Notes: generated by a model from the sequence alone, not told the origin. A DNA stretch of 15,674 nucleotides from Treponema sp. (GCA_031283505.1 JAITBO010000081.1:1-15674); one strand, 5' to 3'; shown: positions 1 to 8,375, counted from the first letter of the stretch. Translations and numbers: made by a program.

Positions 1-1652
1 AGGGCCTGAAGAACCTTCTGAATGTCGCCAAGGCTGAGGGACTTTACGGCTTCCTCCACCACCGCCGGATAATCCTTTTTGAGGGTTTCCAGGATGGCCT
101 GAGTCTCCTGACGGCCAAGGATCTCCGCAGCATGACGCTTGATGATTTCCGTAAGGTGGGTGGCGATAATTGAAGGGGGGTCCACCACAGTATACCCCGC
201 CCGTTCGGCCTCGTCCCGTCTGTCCTCGCTGATCCAGGCAGCGGGCAGGCCGAAAGCCGGGTCCCGGGTCTTTTCTCCGGGAATCTCCACGGTAACCCCG
301 CCGGGGTTAATGCAGAGGTAATACCCCATGCGTATCTTTCCCCGGCCCGCGTCAACACCTTTTATTTTGAAACAGTATTCCGAGGGTTCAAGGCGCATAT
401 TGTCGATAATCCGTATCCGGGGAAGCACTATCCCCAGGTCCAGGGCCGTTTCCCGGCGTATGCGGGTGACCCGCTCCAGGAGTTCCGCCCCTTTCTCCTT
501 ATCCACCAGGGGAATAAGGCCGTACCCCAATTCCAAAGACAGGGGGTCCAAGGGCACCACCGGAGACATCTCCTCCTCCCTGGGCTTCTTCGCCTCCGCA
601 GCTTTGGCGGCGGACTGCTGAAACGAGGCCTTCCGCTGTTTGTTCCGCCTGAGCCTGAAAGCCGTAAAACCCAAAAGAATGGCCATGGGGATAAGCACAT
701 ACCAGGGGAAACCCGGAAGTACGGAAAACAACGCAAGCACTCCCGCGCCTATCCAATAGATGCGTTCGTCCCTGGTGAACTGATCTCCTACCTCCTCGCC
801 GAAGGTACCGTTGGACACGGACCGGGTGACGATGATGCCCGTAGCGGTGGAAACCAGGAGGGCCGGAAACTGGGACAGGAGGCCATCGCCTATGGAAAAA
901 GCTATATAGGTTCCCATGGCTTGAGTAAAGGGCTCTCCGTGGAGGCTTACCCCCACGATGACGCCCCCCAGGATGTTGACTACCGTGATGAATATCCCCA
1001 CTTTCACGTTCCCGGAAACAAATTTGCTGGAACCGTCCATGGCGCCGTAAAAGTCCACTTCTTTCTGAAGATCGTTTTTCCGCGTCAGGGCTTCTTCCTC
1101 GGTAATGGCCCCGGAGTTGTACTCCGCTTCGATAGCCATCTGCTTTCCGGGCATGGCGTCCAGGGCGAACCGGGCGGCCACTTCGGCGATGCGGGTGGAC
1201 CCCTTGGTGATAACCGCCGCCTGGACAGCGATGATGACGATAAAAATGATGAACCCCACCACAAGGCCCTCGGTTCCGCCGCTTCCCACAACAAAGGAGG
1301 AAAACGCCCGGACCATGCGCCCGTCAAAGGCGGCCCCCCGGGTCAGGATGAGCCGGGTAGAGGAAATGTTCAGGGCCAGACCGAAGACGGTAATCACCAG
1401 AAGCACTGTGGGAAAAATGCTGAAGTCCACGGGTTTTTTGGTGTACAAAACGATGAGGAGGATGAACAGGGAAAGAACCAAATTCATGGCCATCAGGGTA
1501 TCCAGGAGGACCGTAGGCAGGGGGACGACGATCATCATCACCACCGCTATTACGCCCAAGGCTATAAAAATATCAGGATCCCCGCTCTTTCCAAAAAAAG
1601 AACTTAATCTGTTTAACCCACCTGCTCTGTTTATTCCGGCAGCGTCCGCCAT
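1..1652 (-). CDS. flhA: FlhA, flagellar export gate protein (3' end outside window)
   Basis: FlhA is the nonameric export-gate protein of the flagellar type III secretion system. Its membrane part couples proton flow to export and its cytoplasmic domain docks chaperone-substrate complexes. ATG at 1652 has an AAGGAG Shine-Dalgarno six bases upstream. 550 codons are visible of the roughly 700 usual, and the frame is open to base 1. Several hydrophobic helices fill residues 25-330. The FlhA/LcrD signature is clear: RFALDAMPGKQMAIEAEYNSG at about 161-181, then DFYGAMDGSSKFVSGN at about 200-215 in the cytoplasmic FHIPEP loop. A basic linker (RLRRNKQRK) begins the cytoplasmic domain. The gene starts 10 nt after the flhB stop, as in other spirochaetes. 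I am nearly certain of the assignment; only the C-terminal end cannot be judged. Confidence 0.97.
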   Translation of the reverse strand, partial: MADAAGINRAGGLNRLSSFFGKSGDPDIFIALGVIAVVMMIVVPLPTVLLDTLMAMNLVLSLFILLIVLYTKKPVDFSIFPTVLLVITVFGLALNISSTRLILTRGAAFDGRMVRAFSSFVVGSGGTEGLVVGFIIFIVIIAVQAAVITKGSTRIAEVAARFALDAMPGKQMAIEAEYNSGAITEEEALTRKNDLQKEVDFYGAMDGSSKFVSGNVKVGIFITVVNILGGVIVGVSLHGEPFTQAMGTYIAFSIGDGLLSQFPALLVSTATGIIVTRSVSNGTFGEEVGDQFTRDERIYWIGAGVLALFSVLPGFPWYVLIPMAILLGFTAFRLRRNKQRKASFQQSAAKAAEAKKPREEEMSPVVPLDPLSLELGYGLIPLVDKEKGAELLERVTRIRRETALDLGIVLPRIRIIDNMRLEPSEYCFKIKGVDAGRGKIRMGYYLCINPGGVTVEIPGEKTRDPAFGLPAAWISEDRRDEAERAGYTVVDPPSIIATHLTEIIKRHAAEILGRQETQAILETLKKDYPAVVEEAVKSLSLGDIQKVLQA

Positions 1653-1662
1653 ACCTTACTCC

Positions 1663-2811
1663 TTACGCCCTCATTCCTTCCGCCCTGCGGCGTTCTTCGT
1701 TAAGGCTCCACACCTTGCCAAGTATCTTTGCAACTACTTCATAGTACATTTCGGGGATAATATCCCCCACTTCAGTTTCCGCGTATAAGGAGCGGGCCAG
1801 GGGCTTATGCTCCACTATGGGCACCCCGTTTTCCACAGCGATACGCCTGATTCGGAAAGCCATCTCGTCGGCGCCTTTAGCGGTTACCTGGGGACCCTTC
1901 ATTCCCTGGTGGTACTCCAGAGCCACCGCGAAGTGGGTAGGGTTGGTAACCACCACGTCCGCCTTGGGAACGCTGGCCATCATGTTACGGGTCATGATCT
2001 CCCGCATACGCTGCCGGAGCCGCGACTGGACCAGGGGATCCCCTTCGTACATCTTCCGTTCTTCCTTGACCTCCTGCTTGGTCATCTTGAGGGATTCCCG
2101 GTACTGCCACCGCTGGAACATCAGATCGGGAACGGAAAGAACCAAAAGCAGCAGGGCGGAGATGATGAGCATTCTAATCGCCAGAGACGCAATGAGGGTA
2201 ATACCCATCCAGAGGTTGGCTGTCTGCAAATTCGCCAGCTTTTCTATTTCGGAACGGATCAGCACAAAAGCTACCACGCCTATGATGATCATTTTGAGTA
2301 CCGACTTGGCAAAATTAAAAAGCCCGTCCATGGAAAACATCCGCTGAAAATATTTGCCGAACCGAGGGATGATCTTGGAAAAATTCGGCGCCAGGGGCTT
2401 GGTGGTAAAGAGGGGGCCGGTCTGCACTATATTGGCAAAGATCGCCGCCGCCACGGATACCATCACAATGGGCAGGACCAGGCGGATGAAATACCGGAAA
2501 AATGCCTCTGCGGCGATCCGGTCTTTCACTGGATCCAGTTCCGCCGCCCGGAGGAAAAAGAAGCGCAGCATTTCTACGCAGGTCCTGAGCATGGAAGGCG
2601 CCAGTATCAGTATCGCTATCGCCGGAAAAAGAAGCACCAGGGCGCCGATCAACTCCTGACTCTTAGCAACCCGGCCTTCCTCACGAGCCTTGCGTATCTT
2701 GTATTCCGAAGGCTCCTCGGTACGCCCTTCGTCCTCCGCGGCGAACCACTGGAGGTCCATGTTAAGGGCCGCATCATAGGCGGCATCACAAAAAAATTCC
2801 TTATCCGCCAT
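1663..2811 (-). CDS. flhB: FlhB, flagellar export switch protein
   Basis: FlhB is the autocleaving export protein that switches substrate specificity from rod/hook to filament. The predicted protein is 382 aa. ATG at 2811 was chosen because GGAGG lies five bases upstream; an open extension to 2931 is not FlhB-like and lies inside fliR. The conserved N-terminal stretch DLQWFAAEDEGRTEEPS is at residues 19-35, preceded by about 18 extra residues. Four hydrophobic segments follow between about 55 and 230. The autocleavage motif NPTH is intact at residues 290-293, so the protein should self-process. The C-terminal cytoplasmic domain ends in a charged tail. The start overlaps the fliR stop by 11 nt, indicating translational coupling. 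FlhB works with FliK (encoded upstream in the cluster) to set hook length. Confidence 0.97.
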   Translation of the reverse strand: MADKEFFCDAAYDAALNMDLQWFAAEDEGRTEEPSEYKIRKAREEGRVAKSQELIGALVLLFPAIAILILAPSMLRTCVEMLRFFFLRAAELDPVKDRIAAEAFFRYFIRLVLPIVMVSVAAAIFANIVQTGPLFTTKPLAPNFSKIIPRFGKYFQRMFSMDGLFNFAKSVLKMIIIGVVAFVLIRSEIEKLANLQTANLWMGITLIASLAIRMLIISALLLLVLSVPDLMFQRWQYRESLKMTKQEVKEERKMYEGDPLVQSRLRQRMREIMTRNMMASVPKADVVVTNPTHFAVALEYHQGMKGPQVTAKGADEMAFRIRRIAVENGVPIVEHKPLARSLYAETEVGDIIPEMYYEVVAKILGKVWSLNEERRRAEGMRA

Positions 2812-3619
2812 ACCCGCCTCCGATTTGACTGCCGACCCGGACGTAAAGGTCCTCCAGGGACGCAAAGGCCGAATCCACCACCCTGCCGAAAGCCTCCACC
2901 ATAAAGGGCAAGGTCGCGGCAATAAGTACAAAGGCCACGGTAATGGAAATGGGAAACCCCTCGGAGAGGATGTTGATTTGCGGCGCGGCCTTGGAGATGA
3001 GCCCTGTGGCCAGGGATGTCAGAAACAGGGTCCCCAGGATGGGCAGGGAAATGATGATGGCGTCCAGAAAAAGCCGGGAAAGCCCCGACGCAAGGAGAAC
3101 CACGACCGTCTCCCGGCCCGCCAGGAGAGACGGAGTACTCAGGGACTGGACGGACCGCAGAAAGCCCCCCAGGAAAAGCTGCTGAAAGCCCCCGGCGGAC
3201 AGAAAGACCAGCATGGCCACCAGGTTGAGATATTGGCCCATGAGGGGATTTTCTATCTGGGACAGGGGATCAAAGGTTTCGGACGCGCCGAACCCCATCT
3301 GGAGGGAGAAGAACTGTCCTGCGGTAGAAAAGGCGGCGTATAAAATCGTAAGAAAGAAACCAATGATGATCCCGATAATCGCCTCCCCGGCCACCAAAAA
3401 AACAAAGGAGAGGCCAAAGAGTTCCGCCCTAAGATCGCCGAAGTAGGGAACGCTTTGGGCCGCCGGAAACACCCCGTAGGCGGCGAACCCCGCAAGAGCG
3501 ATCTTCGCAACCTGGGGAATCGCCTCGGAAGAAAGGAGCGGCGCGGTTTCAATCATCGCCAGGGCCCGCACGGCAACCAGCAGAAACACCGGTGCGGCCC
3601 ACAGAATTTCGTCAAACAC
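2801..3619 (-). CDS. fliR: FliR, flagellar export gate membrane protein
   Basis: FliR caps the FliP/Q/R export-gate helix assembly in the basal body membrane. The start is a GTG at 3619, five bases after the fliQ stop, with GAGG eight bases upstream. It gives a 272-aa protein beginning (V/M)FDEILWAAPVFLLVAVRALA, the usual FliR length and N-terminus. The frame is open for another 109 codons upstream, but that extension runs across fliQ and does not resemble FliR, so I rejected it. The protein is almost entirely hydrophobic, with about six membrane helices; FSLQMGFGASETFDP lies in a conserved loop in the middle. The 3' end overlaps flhB by 11 nt. The assignment is supported by both sequence and order. 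Confidence 0.95.
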   Translation of the reverse strand: MFDEILWAAPVFLLVAVRALAMIETAPLLSSEAIPQVAKIALAGFAAYGVFPAAQSVPYFGDLRAELFGLSFVFLVAGEAIIGIIIGFFLTILYAAFSTAGQFFSLQMGFGASETFDPLSQIENPLMGQYLNLVAMLVFLSAGGFQQLFLGGFLRSVQSLSTPSLLAGRETVVVLLASGLSRLFLDAIIISLPILGTLFLTSLATGLISKAAPQINILSEGFPISITVAFVLIAATLPFMVEAFGRVVDSAFASLEDLYVRVGSQIGGGYGG

Positions 3620-3624
3620 CGCGC

Positions 3625-3894
3625 TTACCTCGCCATCTCCGGAATCATCCGGAAAAGCTGTACGGTATAATCCCCCAGGGATGAAAACATCCACCCTCCC
3701 AAAAGCCCCAGGACCAGAAGTATGACGATGACCTTGGGGACAAAGGTCAGGGTCTGTTCCTGTATGGAGGTAGTGGCCTGTAAAATGGCTATCACCAGGC
3801 CCACAGCCAGAGCGGAGATCAGAAGCGGGGCAGCCAGGAACAGGGTTTCCAGTATCCCCCCCCGGAGGAGGGTCGTGATTTCGCCTATACTCAC
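3625..3894 (-). CDS. fliQ: FliQ, flagellar export gate small membrane protein
   Basis: FliQ is an 89-aa two-helix membrane protein that forms part of the helical FliP5-Q4-R1 export gate. The start is GTG at 3894, with AGGAGA six bases upstream and the fliP stop nine bases before the start. Two hydrophobic segments are visible: about residues 17-40 (LFLAAPLLISALAVGLVIA) and about 52-72. Between them lies TSIQEQTLTFVPK, the hallmark FliQ loop. Length and topology are exactly those of the family. It sits between fliP and fliR in the invariant fliPQR order. Confidence 0.96.
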   Translation of the reverse strand: MSIGEITTLLRGGILETLFLAAPLLISALAVGLVIAILQATTSIQEQTLTFVPKVIVILLVLGLLGGWMFSSLGDYTVQLFRMIPEMAR

Positions 3895-3903
3895 GTATCT
3901 CTC

Positions 3904-4734
3904 CTAAACGAAGGATCGGACTATTTGATCCGTCAAAAGCCCCCATCCGTCCACCAGAATGAAAAGTATAAGCTTGAAGGGCATAGAAATCATGACCGGC
4001 GGCAACATGATCATGCCCATGGACATGAGAGCGCTGGCCACCACCATATCAATAACGATAAAGGGAATAAAGAGCAGTATTCCTATCTTAAAGGCGACGG
4101 TAAGTTCATTGAGGATGAAGGCGGGAATGAGTACATAGGTCGGGACATCCGCCAGGGTACTCGGCCTGTCCAGACCCCGCATGGCCATAAAAAGCCTGAT
4201 GTTTTCGGGGTTTCCCTGCATCTGACGGTACATAAAAAGCCGCATGGGAATCTCGGCCTCCCGGTAGGCGGTTTCCACCGATATTTCGCCATCCGCCAGA
4301 GGCCGGAAGGCGTTCTCATAAACCGTCGTAAAGGTAGGCCACATAATGAAAAAGGTCAGAAAAAGGGAAATCCCCAGGATCACCTGGTTAGGAGGAACCT
4401 GCTGGAGGGACAAGGCCCGTTTGATAAAATCCAGAACGATGGAAATTCTGAGGAAACTCGTCATCAAAATAATGATGCTCGGCGCCAGGGAGAGGATGGT
4501 AATTAACAGGAGGAGTTGAAGGGAAAAAGCCACTTCCTGCCCGGATTCGGGGTTCCTGATGGTAAGGTCCACAAAGGGGATTACCGGGTCCGCCGGGGGA
4601 GAAGGAATGTTCATGGTTCCCTGGGTGGACATACCCGGAAAAGGCGGCGGTGCCTGGGCCGCTACGGAAAGCAGGGGAACCGCGATCAGAAACAGGAGAA
4701 ACGCCCCCCGGAGGGCAGTCGTATTTCGCCTCAT
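3904..4734 (-). CDS. fliP: FliP, flagellar export gate protein
   Basis: FliP forms the pentameric core of the export gate in the basal body. The predicted protein is 276 aa from ATG at 4734, two bases after the fliO stop. Residues 1-27 form a cleavable signal peptide ending AAQA, typical of FliP. A proline-rich stretch follows before the first membrane helix at about 70-90. Family signatures are present: SFLRISIVLDF (about 92-102), QVPPNQVILGISLFLTFF (about 112-129) and IPFIVIDMVVASALMSMGM with MLPPVMISMPFKLILFI near the C-terminus. The ribosome site is AGGGGAT, slightly far from the start, which fits coupling to fliO. Confidence 0.97.
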   Translation of the reverse strand: MRRNTTALRGAFLLFLIAVPLLSVAAQAPPPFPGMSTQGTMNIPSPPADPVIPFVDLTIRNPESGQEVAFSLQLLLLITILSLAPSIIILMTSFLRISIVLDFIKRALSLQQVPPNQVILGISLFLTFFIMWPTFTTVYENAFRPLADGEISVETAYREAEIPMRLFMYRQMQGNPENIRLFMAMRGLDRPSTLADVPTYVLIPAFILNELTVAFKIGILLFIPFIVIDMVVASALMSMGMIMLPPVMISMPFKLILFILVDGWGLLTDQIVRSFV

Positions 4735-4736
4735 AT

Positions 4737-5390
4737 CTATAATCCCCTAAGCCTTTCCCTGTTTTTCCGCACGTTGTCCGCCGAGAAATCCGGTTTATCC
4801 GGGGGAAGGTCCGGCCCCACGCCGCCTCCGAAACGGCGGAGAAGCGTACGAAAATCGGGGAACCTTCCCCCCGGAGACTCCGCCTGTTTTTGGGAGTCCT
4901 CCAGGAGCATGGTGTCCAGGGCATCTTTGTCAGTTATCTCGGAGATGAGGGAGACCCCGCCCTCCCCGGCCCCAACGAGCCAAGCCTGATTCCCCACGTT
5001 TACCACGTAGACAAAACGGTTGGATCCCAGATGGGCGCTAGTAAGTATCTTTAGATGGGGGTTGCGGCTGTCCCGCGGCCTGGATGCCCGGCGTATGAAA
5101 AACACGGCGCCATAAACGGCGGCAGCTACCAGGGCAAGCACCAGGACCATCCTAAAAACGACAAATCCCGATGAAACCGGCGAGGGACTGGTTCCCGGAG
5201 CCGCCTCACCCAGGATGATGGCGGATTCGTTCGGGGTTTCCGCAGACCGGGCCTGGGGAACAATATCCGCCGCCGCCGGCAACATTACTTCCTCCGCATT
5301 ATCCGCATCCTGTGCGGCCAGATGAATATTATAATTGAATATAAAGAAGGCAAGGCACACCAGCGCCCAACCTAAATGAAGTCGATTCAG
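4737..5390 (-). CDS. fliO: FliO/FliZ-type flagellar assembly membrane protein, probable CTG start
   Basis: FliO-family protein, a membrane factor that helps assemble the FliP gate. No ATG gives a sensible N-terminus. The strongest ribosome site (GGGAGGGG) ends about six bases before a CTG at 5390, giving a 217-aa product that opens with a signal peptide (hydrophobic core ALVCLAFFIF, then AAQD). TTG codons at 5411 and 5405 are in frame but lie before or inside the Shine-Dalgarno. A second hydrophobic helix is at about 77-99 (VVFRMVLVLALVAAAVYGAVFFI region), followed by basic RRASRPRDSR and a cytoplasmic FliO domain with the beta-rich NRFVYVVNVGNQAWLVGAGE. FliO is poorly conserved, so the call rests partly on its position before fliP. 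It is preceded by a 118-bp gap with a possible promoter. Confidence 0.85.
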   Translation of the reverse strand: MNRLHLGWALVCLAFFIFNYNIHLAAQDADNAEEVMLPAAADIVPQARSAETPNESAIILGEAAPGTSPSPVSSGFVVFRMVLVLALVAAAVYGAVFFIRRASRPRDSRNPHLKILTSAHLGSNRFVYVVNVGNQAWLVGAGEGGVSLISEITDKDALDTMLLEDSQKQAESPGGRFPDFRTLLRRFGGGVGPDLPPDKPDFSADNVRKNRERLRGL

Positions 5391-5455
5391 TTTTTCCCCT
5401 CCCAAGTACAAACTGATCCGGTTTTAGTCTGCCAAGTCTTCGACCTTCAGCCTAA

Positions 5456-5484
5456 ATTATAAATATTCCTTAACTGATTTTCAG
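5456..5484 (-). promoter_or_regulatory. Putative sigma70-type promoter upstream of fliO
   Basis: On the minus strand CTGAAA (5479-5484) and a consensus TATAAT (5456-5461) are separated by 17 bases, in the A+T-rich gap between fliY and fliO. This would start transcription near 5449, leaving a leader of about 58 nt before the fliO CTG. It could drive the export block fliO-fliP-fliQ-fliR-flhB-flhA independently of the switch genes. The -35 matches TTGACA at four of six positions. No terminator is visible after fliY, so read-through from upstream is also expected. Confidence 0.45.
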
Positions 5485-5508
5485 TATAAACGGGAATTCT
5501 TTTTTTGT

Positions 5509-6666
5509 CTACCCCATATCAGGCATTCTTTCTACGGGAGATACGATTTCCGTAACCCGGACGCCGAAATTTTCATCAATGACCACAACCTCACCCTTGG
5601 CTATAAGTTTATGGTTCACCAGAATATCCACAGGCTCGCCGGCAAGTTTATCCAGTTCAATGATGGTCCCTTCGCCCATGCTCAGGATTTCCTTGATGAG
5701 CTTACGGGTACGGCCCAGTTCAACGGTCATCTCCATGTAAACGTCCATGATAAGACCGATATTTCCCTGTTCCTGAGGATTCGCCTGGGGTATGAGGTTT
5801 GGATATTGAACCGATTGCACATTCGTGGGTCCCATTCCCGGCGCTATACCGCCCATACCGGGATTTCCGGCAAAACCGCCGCCAGCCATTCCGCCCCTCA
5901 TACCCCCCCCCATATTCGGCACGGCGCTTCTGACAGGACCACCGCCCCCCATGCCCTGCATACCGGGTATACCAAAGTCCCCCATGCTGCTGCCGCCCCC
6001 GGCCAGAGCTTTGGCCATGTCCCCTGAAACCGTAGCGCCCAGAATCTCCCAAAGCTGATGAGACTTGCCGTCCCCCAAGTTGAGATCGTAGGCAGCGGCC
6101 AGAAAATTCCCCCCCGGCAGGGCCGCCACCGCCTTGGGAACGTTTGCCGTCTCCGGCGGAATCGCTGAAATAGACTTGTTGCCGGTCTTGCCGGTCAGGG
6201 AGGTGATCTGGGTCCCAACCATGGTAGAAACCGCTTCGCCTATCACCGACATGGCCATTTCGTCCAGGGTAATGTTGTCTTCCTTGTTCATAAGGCTGGC
6301 AATACCCTTGGCCGTATCTTCGGACATGAGGAAAAGGTGTTCTCCGGGAAAACCGGAAGTAAAGTTTATTCTGGTAACCGTCACCATGGCAGGCAGGGTC
6401 TGCAAAAAAGTATCCCGGTTAGTAAAATCCACCTGGGGATTCTTGAGGGACACCTCCGGCTTGGTCATCATGGAAAGGTTTGAAGACAAAACATCCACGG
6501 TAGAAGAAAGAAAATCCTGTATCTCACGCCGCTCGTCATCGGACCCGCCCGAAGCCGGGGCCGGTGAAGCGGCCTGGCCGCCTCCCCCGCCTCCGCCCAA
6601 ATCGCCGGGAGCTACTCCCGACAATAGTGCGTCAATTTCATCTTGTGAAAGAGCGCCATCGCTCAT
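5509..6666 (-). CDS. fliY: FliY, flagellar motor switch protein (FliN-type, with CheC-like domain)
   Basis: FliY is a C-ring switch protein with three parts. The N-terminal peptide LSQDEIDALLSG (residues 6-17) resembles the CheY-P-binding peptide of FliM. A CheC/FliY-like domain spans about 50-220. A C-terminal SpoA/FliN domain (about 303-380) contains VELGRTRKLIKEIL and GEGTIIELDKLAGEPVDILVN. Two glycine-rich linkers are striking: a poly-Gly run at 24-30 and a Gly/Met-rich stretch at about 223-279. In the CheC helix MSVIGEAVSTMVG the Glu of the usual E-x-x-N phosphatase motif is present (E144), but the Asn position is Ser147, so I infer weak or absent phosphatase activity. ATG at 6666 overlaps the fliM stop as ATGA and has GGGAGGGG upstream. 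Confidence 0.93.
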   Translation of the reverse strand: MSDGALSQDEIDALLSGVAPGDLGGGGGGGQAASPAPASGGSDDERREIQDFLSSTVDVLSSNLSMMTKPEVSLKNPQVDFTNRDTFLQTLPAMVTVTRINFTSGFPGEHLFLMSEDTAKGIASLMNKEDNITLDEMAMSVIGEAVSTMVGTQITSLTGKTGNKSISAIPPETANVPKAVAALPGGNFLAAAYDLNLGDGKSHQLWEILGATVSGDMAKALAGGGSSMGDFGIPGMQGMGGGGPVRSAVPNMGGGMRGGMAGGGFAGNPGMGGIAPGMGPTNVQSVQYPNLIPQANPQEQGNIGLIMDVYMEMTVELGRTRKLIKEILSMGEGTIIELDKLAGEPVDILVNHKLIAKGEVVVIDENFGVRVTEIVSPVERMPDMG

Positions 6667-7694
6667 AATATATCCCCTCCCTCGGATGAAATATCCTCAA
6701 ATTCATCCTGCTCAAGTTCCGCAATTTTCTTAACTACCTGTACAGCGATCTTCTTGCCGATAACCCCGGGCCGACACAGAAACATCCGTTTGTTGCCTAC
6801 GCTGAGAGAAAAGGGGTCCCCCATCCGGACACTATAGAGTTGTATAATATCTCCAATCCGCAGGGACAGCACGTCCCGGACCGGAATCTGTATCTTCCCT
6901 ATTTCGGCTACTACGTTTACATCGACGGTTGAAAGTTTATCCTTTAATAAATTAAGGTTTTCCGTAGTGGTACCCCGGCGTATCGAGGAGTACCAAAACT
7001 GGGCCGACAACTTTCCGATAATCGGCTCAATCGTTAAATAAGGGATACAGAAGTTCATCATCCCCTCAATATCCCCTACTTTGGTTTCCAGGGTCACAAG
7101 GACAACCATTTCCGTAGGGGCTACGATCTGGGCAAACTGGGGGTTGGTGTCGATTTGACCAAGCCGGGGCCGCAGGTCTATAACCTGAGCCCAGGCTTCC
7201 CTCATGTTGCCCAGAATACGGACGATGATACCTTCCATGACCGACTGTTCTATGTCCGTGAGCTCGTGCTGGGATTTGGTCCCCTCCCCGGCGCCGCCGA
7301 AAAGACGCTCTATAATGGAAAAAGTCACCGCCGGATCTATCTCCAGGATGGCATTCCCTTTGAGAGGGTCCATGTTGATGATGGCCAGGGTAGTCGGGGT
7401 CGGTATGGATCGGAGGAATTCTTCGTAAGTAAGCTGATCAACGGAGGCCACATGGACATGGACCATGGTACGGAGCTGGGCCGAAAGGCTGGTAGTGGTG
7501 AGCCGGGCAAAGGATTCGTGCATGATGGAAACGGTACGTATCTGATCCTTGGAAAATTTGTCGGGCCGCTTGAAATCGTAGATCTTAATTTTACGAGTGT
7601 CCGCGGCGGGACGGAAATCTTCGGGTTCCGCTTCCCCCGCGTTAATCGCCGTGAGCAGCTGATCAATTTCTTCCTGGGACAGAACTTCTGTCAT
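6663..7694 (-). CDS. fliM: FliM, flagellar motor switch protein
   Basis: FliM is the C-ring protein that binds phosphorylated CheY and reverses rotation. The predicted 343 aa is the usual length. The CheY-binding peptide LSQEEIDQLLTAI is at residues 5-17. The middle CheC-like domain carries the loop LFGGAGEG (131-138), related to the family GGXG motif, and the helix ELTDIEQSVMEGIIVRILGNM (about 144-164). The C-terminal SpoA domain, about 250-325, includes VVAEIGKIQIPVRDVLSLRIGD. The ATG at 7694 overlaps the fliL stop (ATGA), with GGAG upstream inside fliL. The stop overlaps the fliY start in the same way, so the three genes form a coupled block. Confidence 0.97.
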   Translation of the reverse strand: MTEVLSQEEIDQLLTAINAGEAEPEDFRPAADTRKIKIYDFKRPDKFSKDQIRTVSIMHESFARLTTTSLSAQLRTMVHVHVASVDQLTYEEFLRSIPTPTTLAIINMDPLKGNAILEIDPAVTFSIIERLFGGAGEGTKSQHELTDIEQSVMEGIIVRILGNMREAWAQVIDLRPRLGQIDTNPQFAQIVAPTEMVVLVTLETKVGDIEGMMNFCIPYLTIEPIIGKLSAQFWYSSIRRGTTTENLNLLKDKLSTVDVNVVAEIGKIQIPVRDVLSLRIGDIIQLYSVRMGDPFSLSVGNKRMFLCRPGVIGKKIAVQVVKKIAELEQDEFEDISSEGGDIL

Positions 7695-8251
7695 TGCATC
7701 TCCATCACATCCAACTGGTTAAACAGCACAATCCGGGCCTTGGAAGAATCCAGCACCCGGGTATTCAAAGCCTCGACTATCTCCTGTTTCAACCGGGCCT
7801 CGTTGGCGGGCAACAGATCCTCCCGGTATTTGCCGCTGAAAAAACTCCGCACAAAATCCTTGAGTTCGTATAACCGGCTGGTCAATTCGTTCTGCGCGTT
7901 TTTATCATTTATATCATACCCTATAACCATGTCAACTACCACCGAATAGGGAGTGGCGTCCTTGGTACGGGTCCGGACGGTACCTATGGAGGTAAACATC
8001 TGATACTCGGGACGTTTGCCGACCCAGGGAGATGCAGGCTCCGCCACAACAGTCTGATTCCGCCCCCCCTTATTGAGAATGTTATAGGTAATCACCGCTA
8101 CGGTAACAATAAAAACCAGAGCTCCAAGCCCTATCGCCACGAATTTGAGTAAATTCGGCAGCAACGCGGCCAGGCCGGATGCTTTTTTTGGAGTGTTGTC
8201 TACCGATGATCCGCCTTCGTCAAGATCATTAAGTTCATCTTTGTCAGACAT
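7691..8251 (-). CDS. fliL: FliL, flagellar stator-associated membrane protein
   Basis: FliL is a single-pass inner-membrane protein that surrounds and supports the MotAB stator in the periplasm. The predicted protein is 186 aa. An acidic, disordered cytoplasmic tail is followed by one membrane helix at about 35-58, then a periplasmic FliL domain including PYSVVVDMVIGYD and the conserved LYELKDFVRSFFSGKYREDL. The ATG at 8251 has only a GAGG about ten bases upstream. In other spirochaetes fliL directly follows motB. Here it is the first gene after a gap of about 0.9 kb containing a minus-strand terminator, so it probably heads its own transcription unit. Confidence 0.95.
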   Translation of the reverse strand: MSDKDELNDLDEGGSSVDNTPKKASGLAALLPNLLKFVAIGLGALVFIVTVAVITYNILNKGGRNQTVVAEPASPWVGKRPEYQMFTSIGTVRTRTKDATPYSVVVDMVIGYDINDKNAQNELTSRLYELKDFVRSFFSGKYREDLLPANEARLKQEIVEALNTRVLDSSKARIVLFNQLDVMEMQ

Positions 8252-8306
8252 ACTCTGATACCTCGCTTAAAAGTACCCCAAACCCGGCGAGTTTTAAGAT
8301 ACCCTT

Positions 8307-8340
8307 TGTATAATTATCGTATATTAAAATCAAAAACTAT
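8307..8340 (-). promoter_or_regulatory. A+T-rich candidate promoter for the fliL unit
   Basis: The terminator at 8490-8520 should block transcripts from motB, so fliL needs its own promoter. The minus strand between the 110-bp repeat and fliL is strongly A+T-rich. It contains a TATACA hexamer (8307-8312) downstream of TTTTGA/TTGATT, with spacing of 15 to 17 depending on the -35 chosen. An overlapping CGATAA resembles part of the sigma28 -10 element (GCCGATAA), but no good sigma28 -35 sits at the right distance. The region is plausible; the exact promoter and sigma factor are not settled. Confidence 0.28.
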
Positions 8341-8375
8341 GCAAATATATTTAATAAATAGCAAAATAAACGCAA

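Noticed and set aside
1807..2904. 365-codon open frame on the plus strand
   Set aside because: It lies antisense across flhB, has a composition rich in His, Gly and Arg with no recognisable domain, and flhB on the other strand is certain. It is a shadow of GC-biased codons.
2812..2931. 40-codon N-terminal extension of FlhB
   Set aside because: It is a shadow of the fliR 3' end; ATG 2811 has a well-spaced GGAGG.
3620..3946. 109-codon N-terminal extension of FliR
   Set aside because: It overlaps fliQ entirely, is Pro/Gly/His-rich and is not FliR-like. The GTG at 3619 with an upstream GAGG gives the family length.
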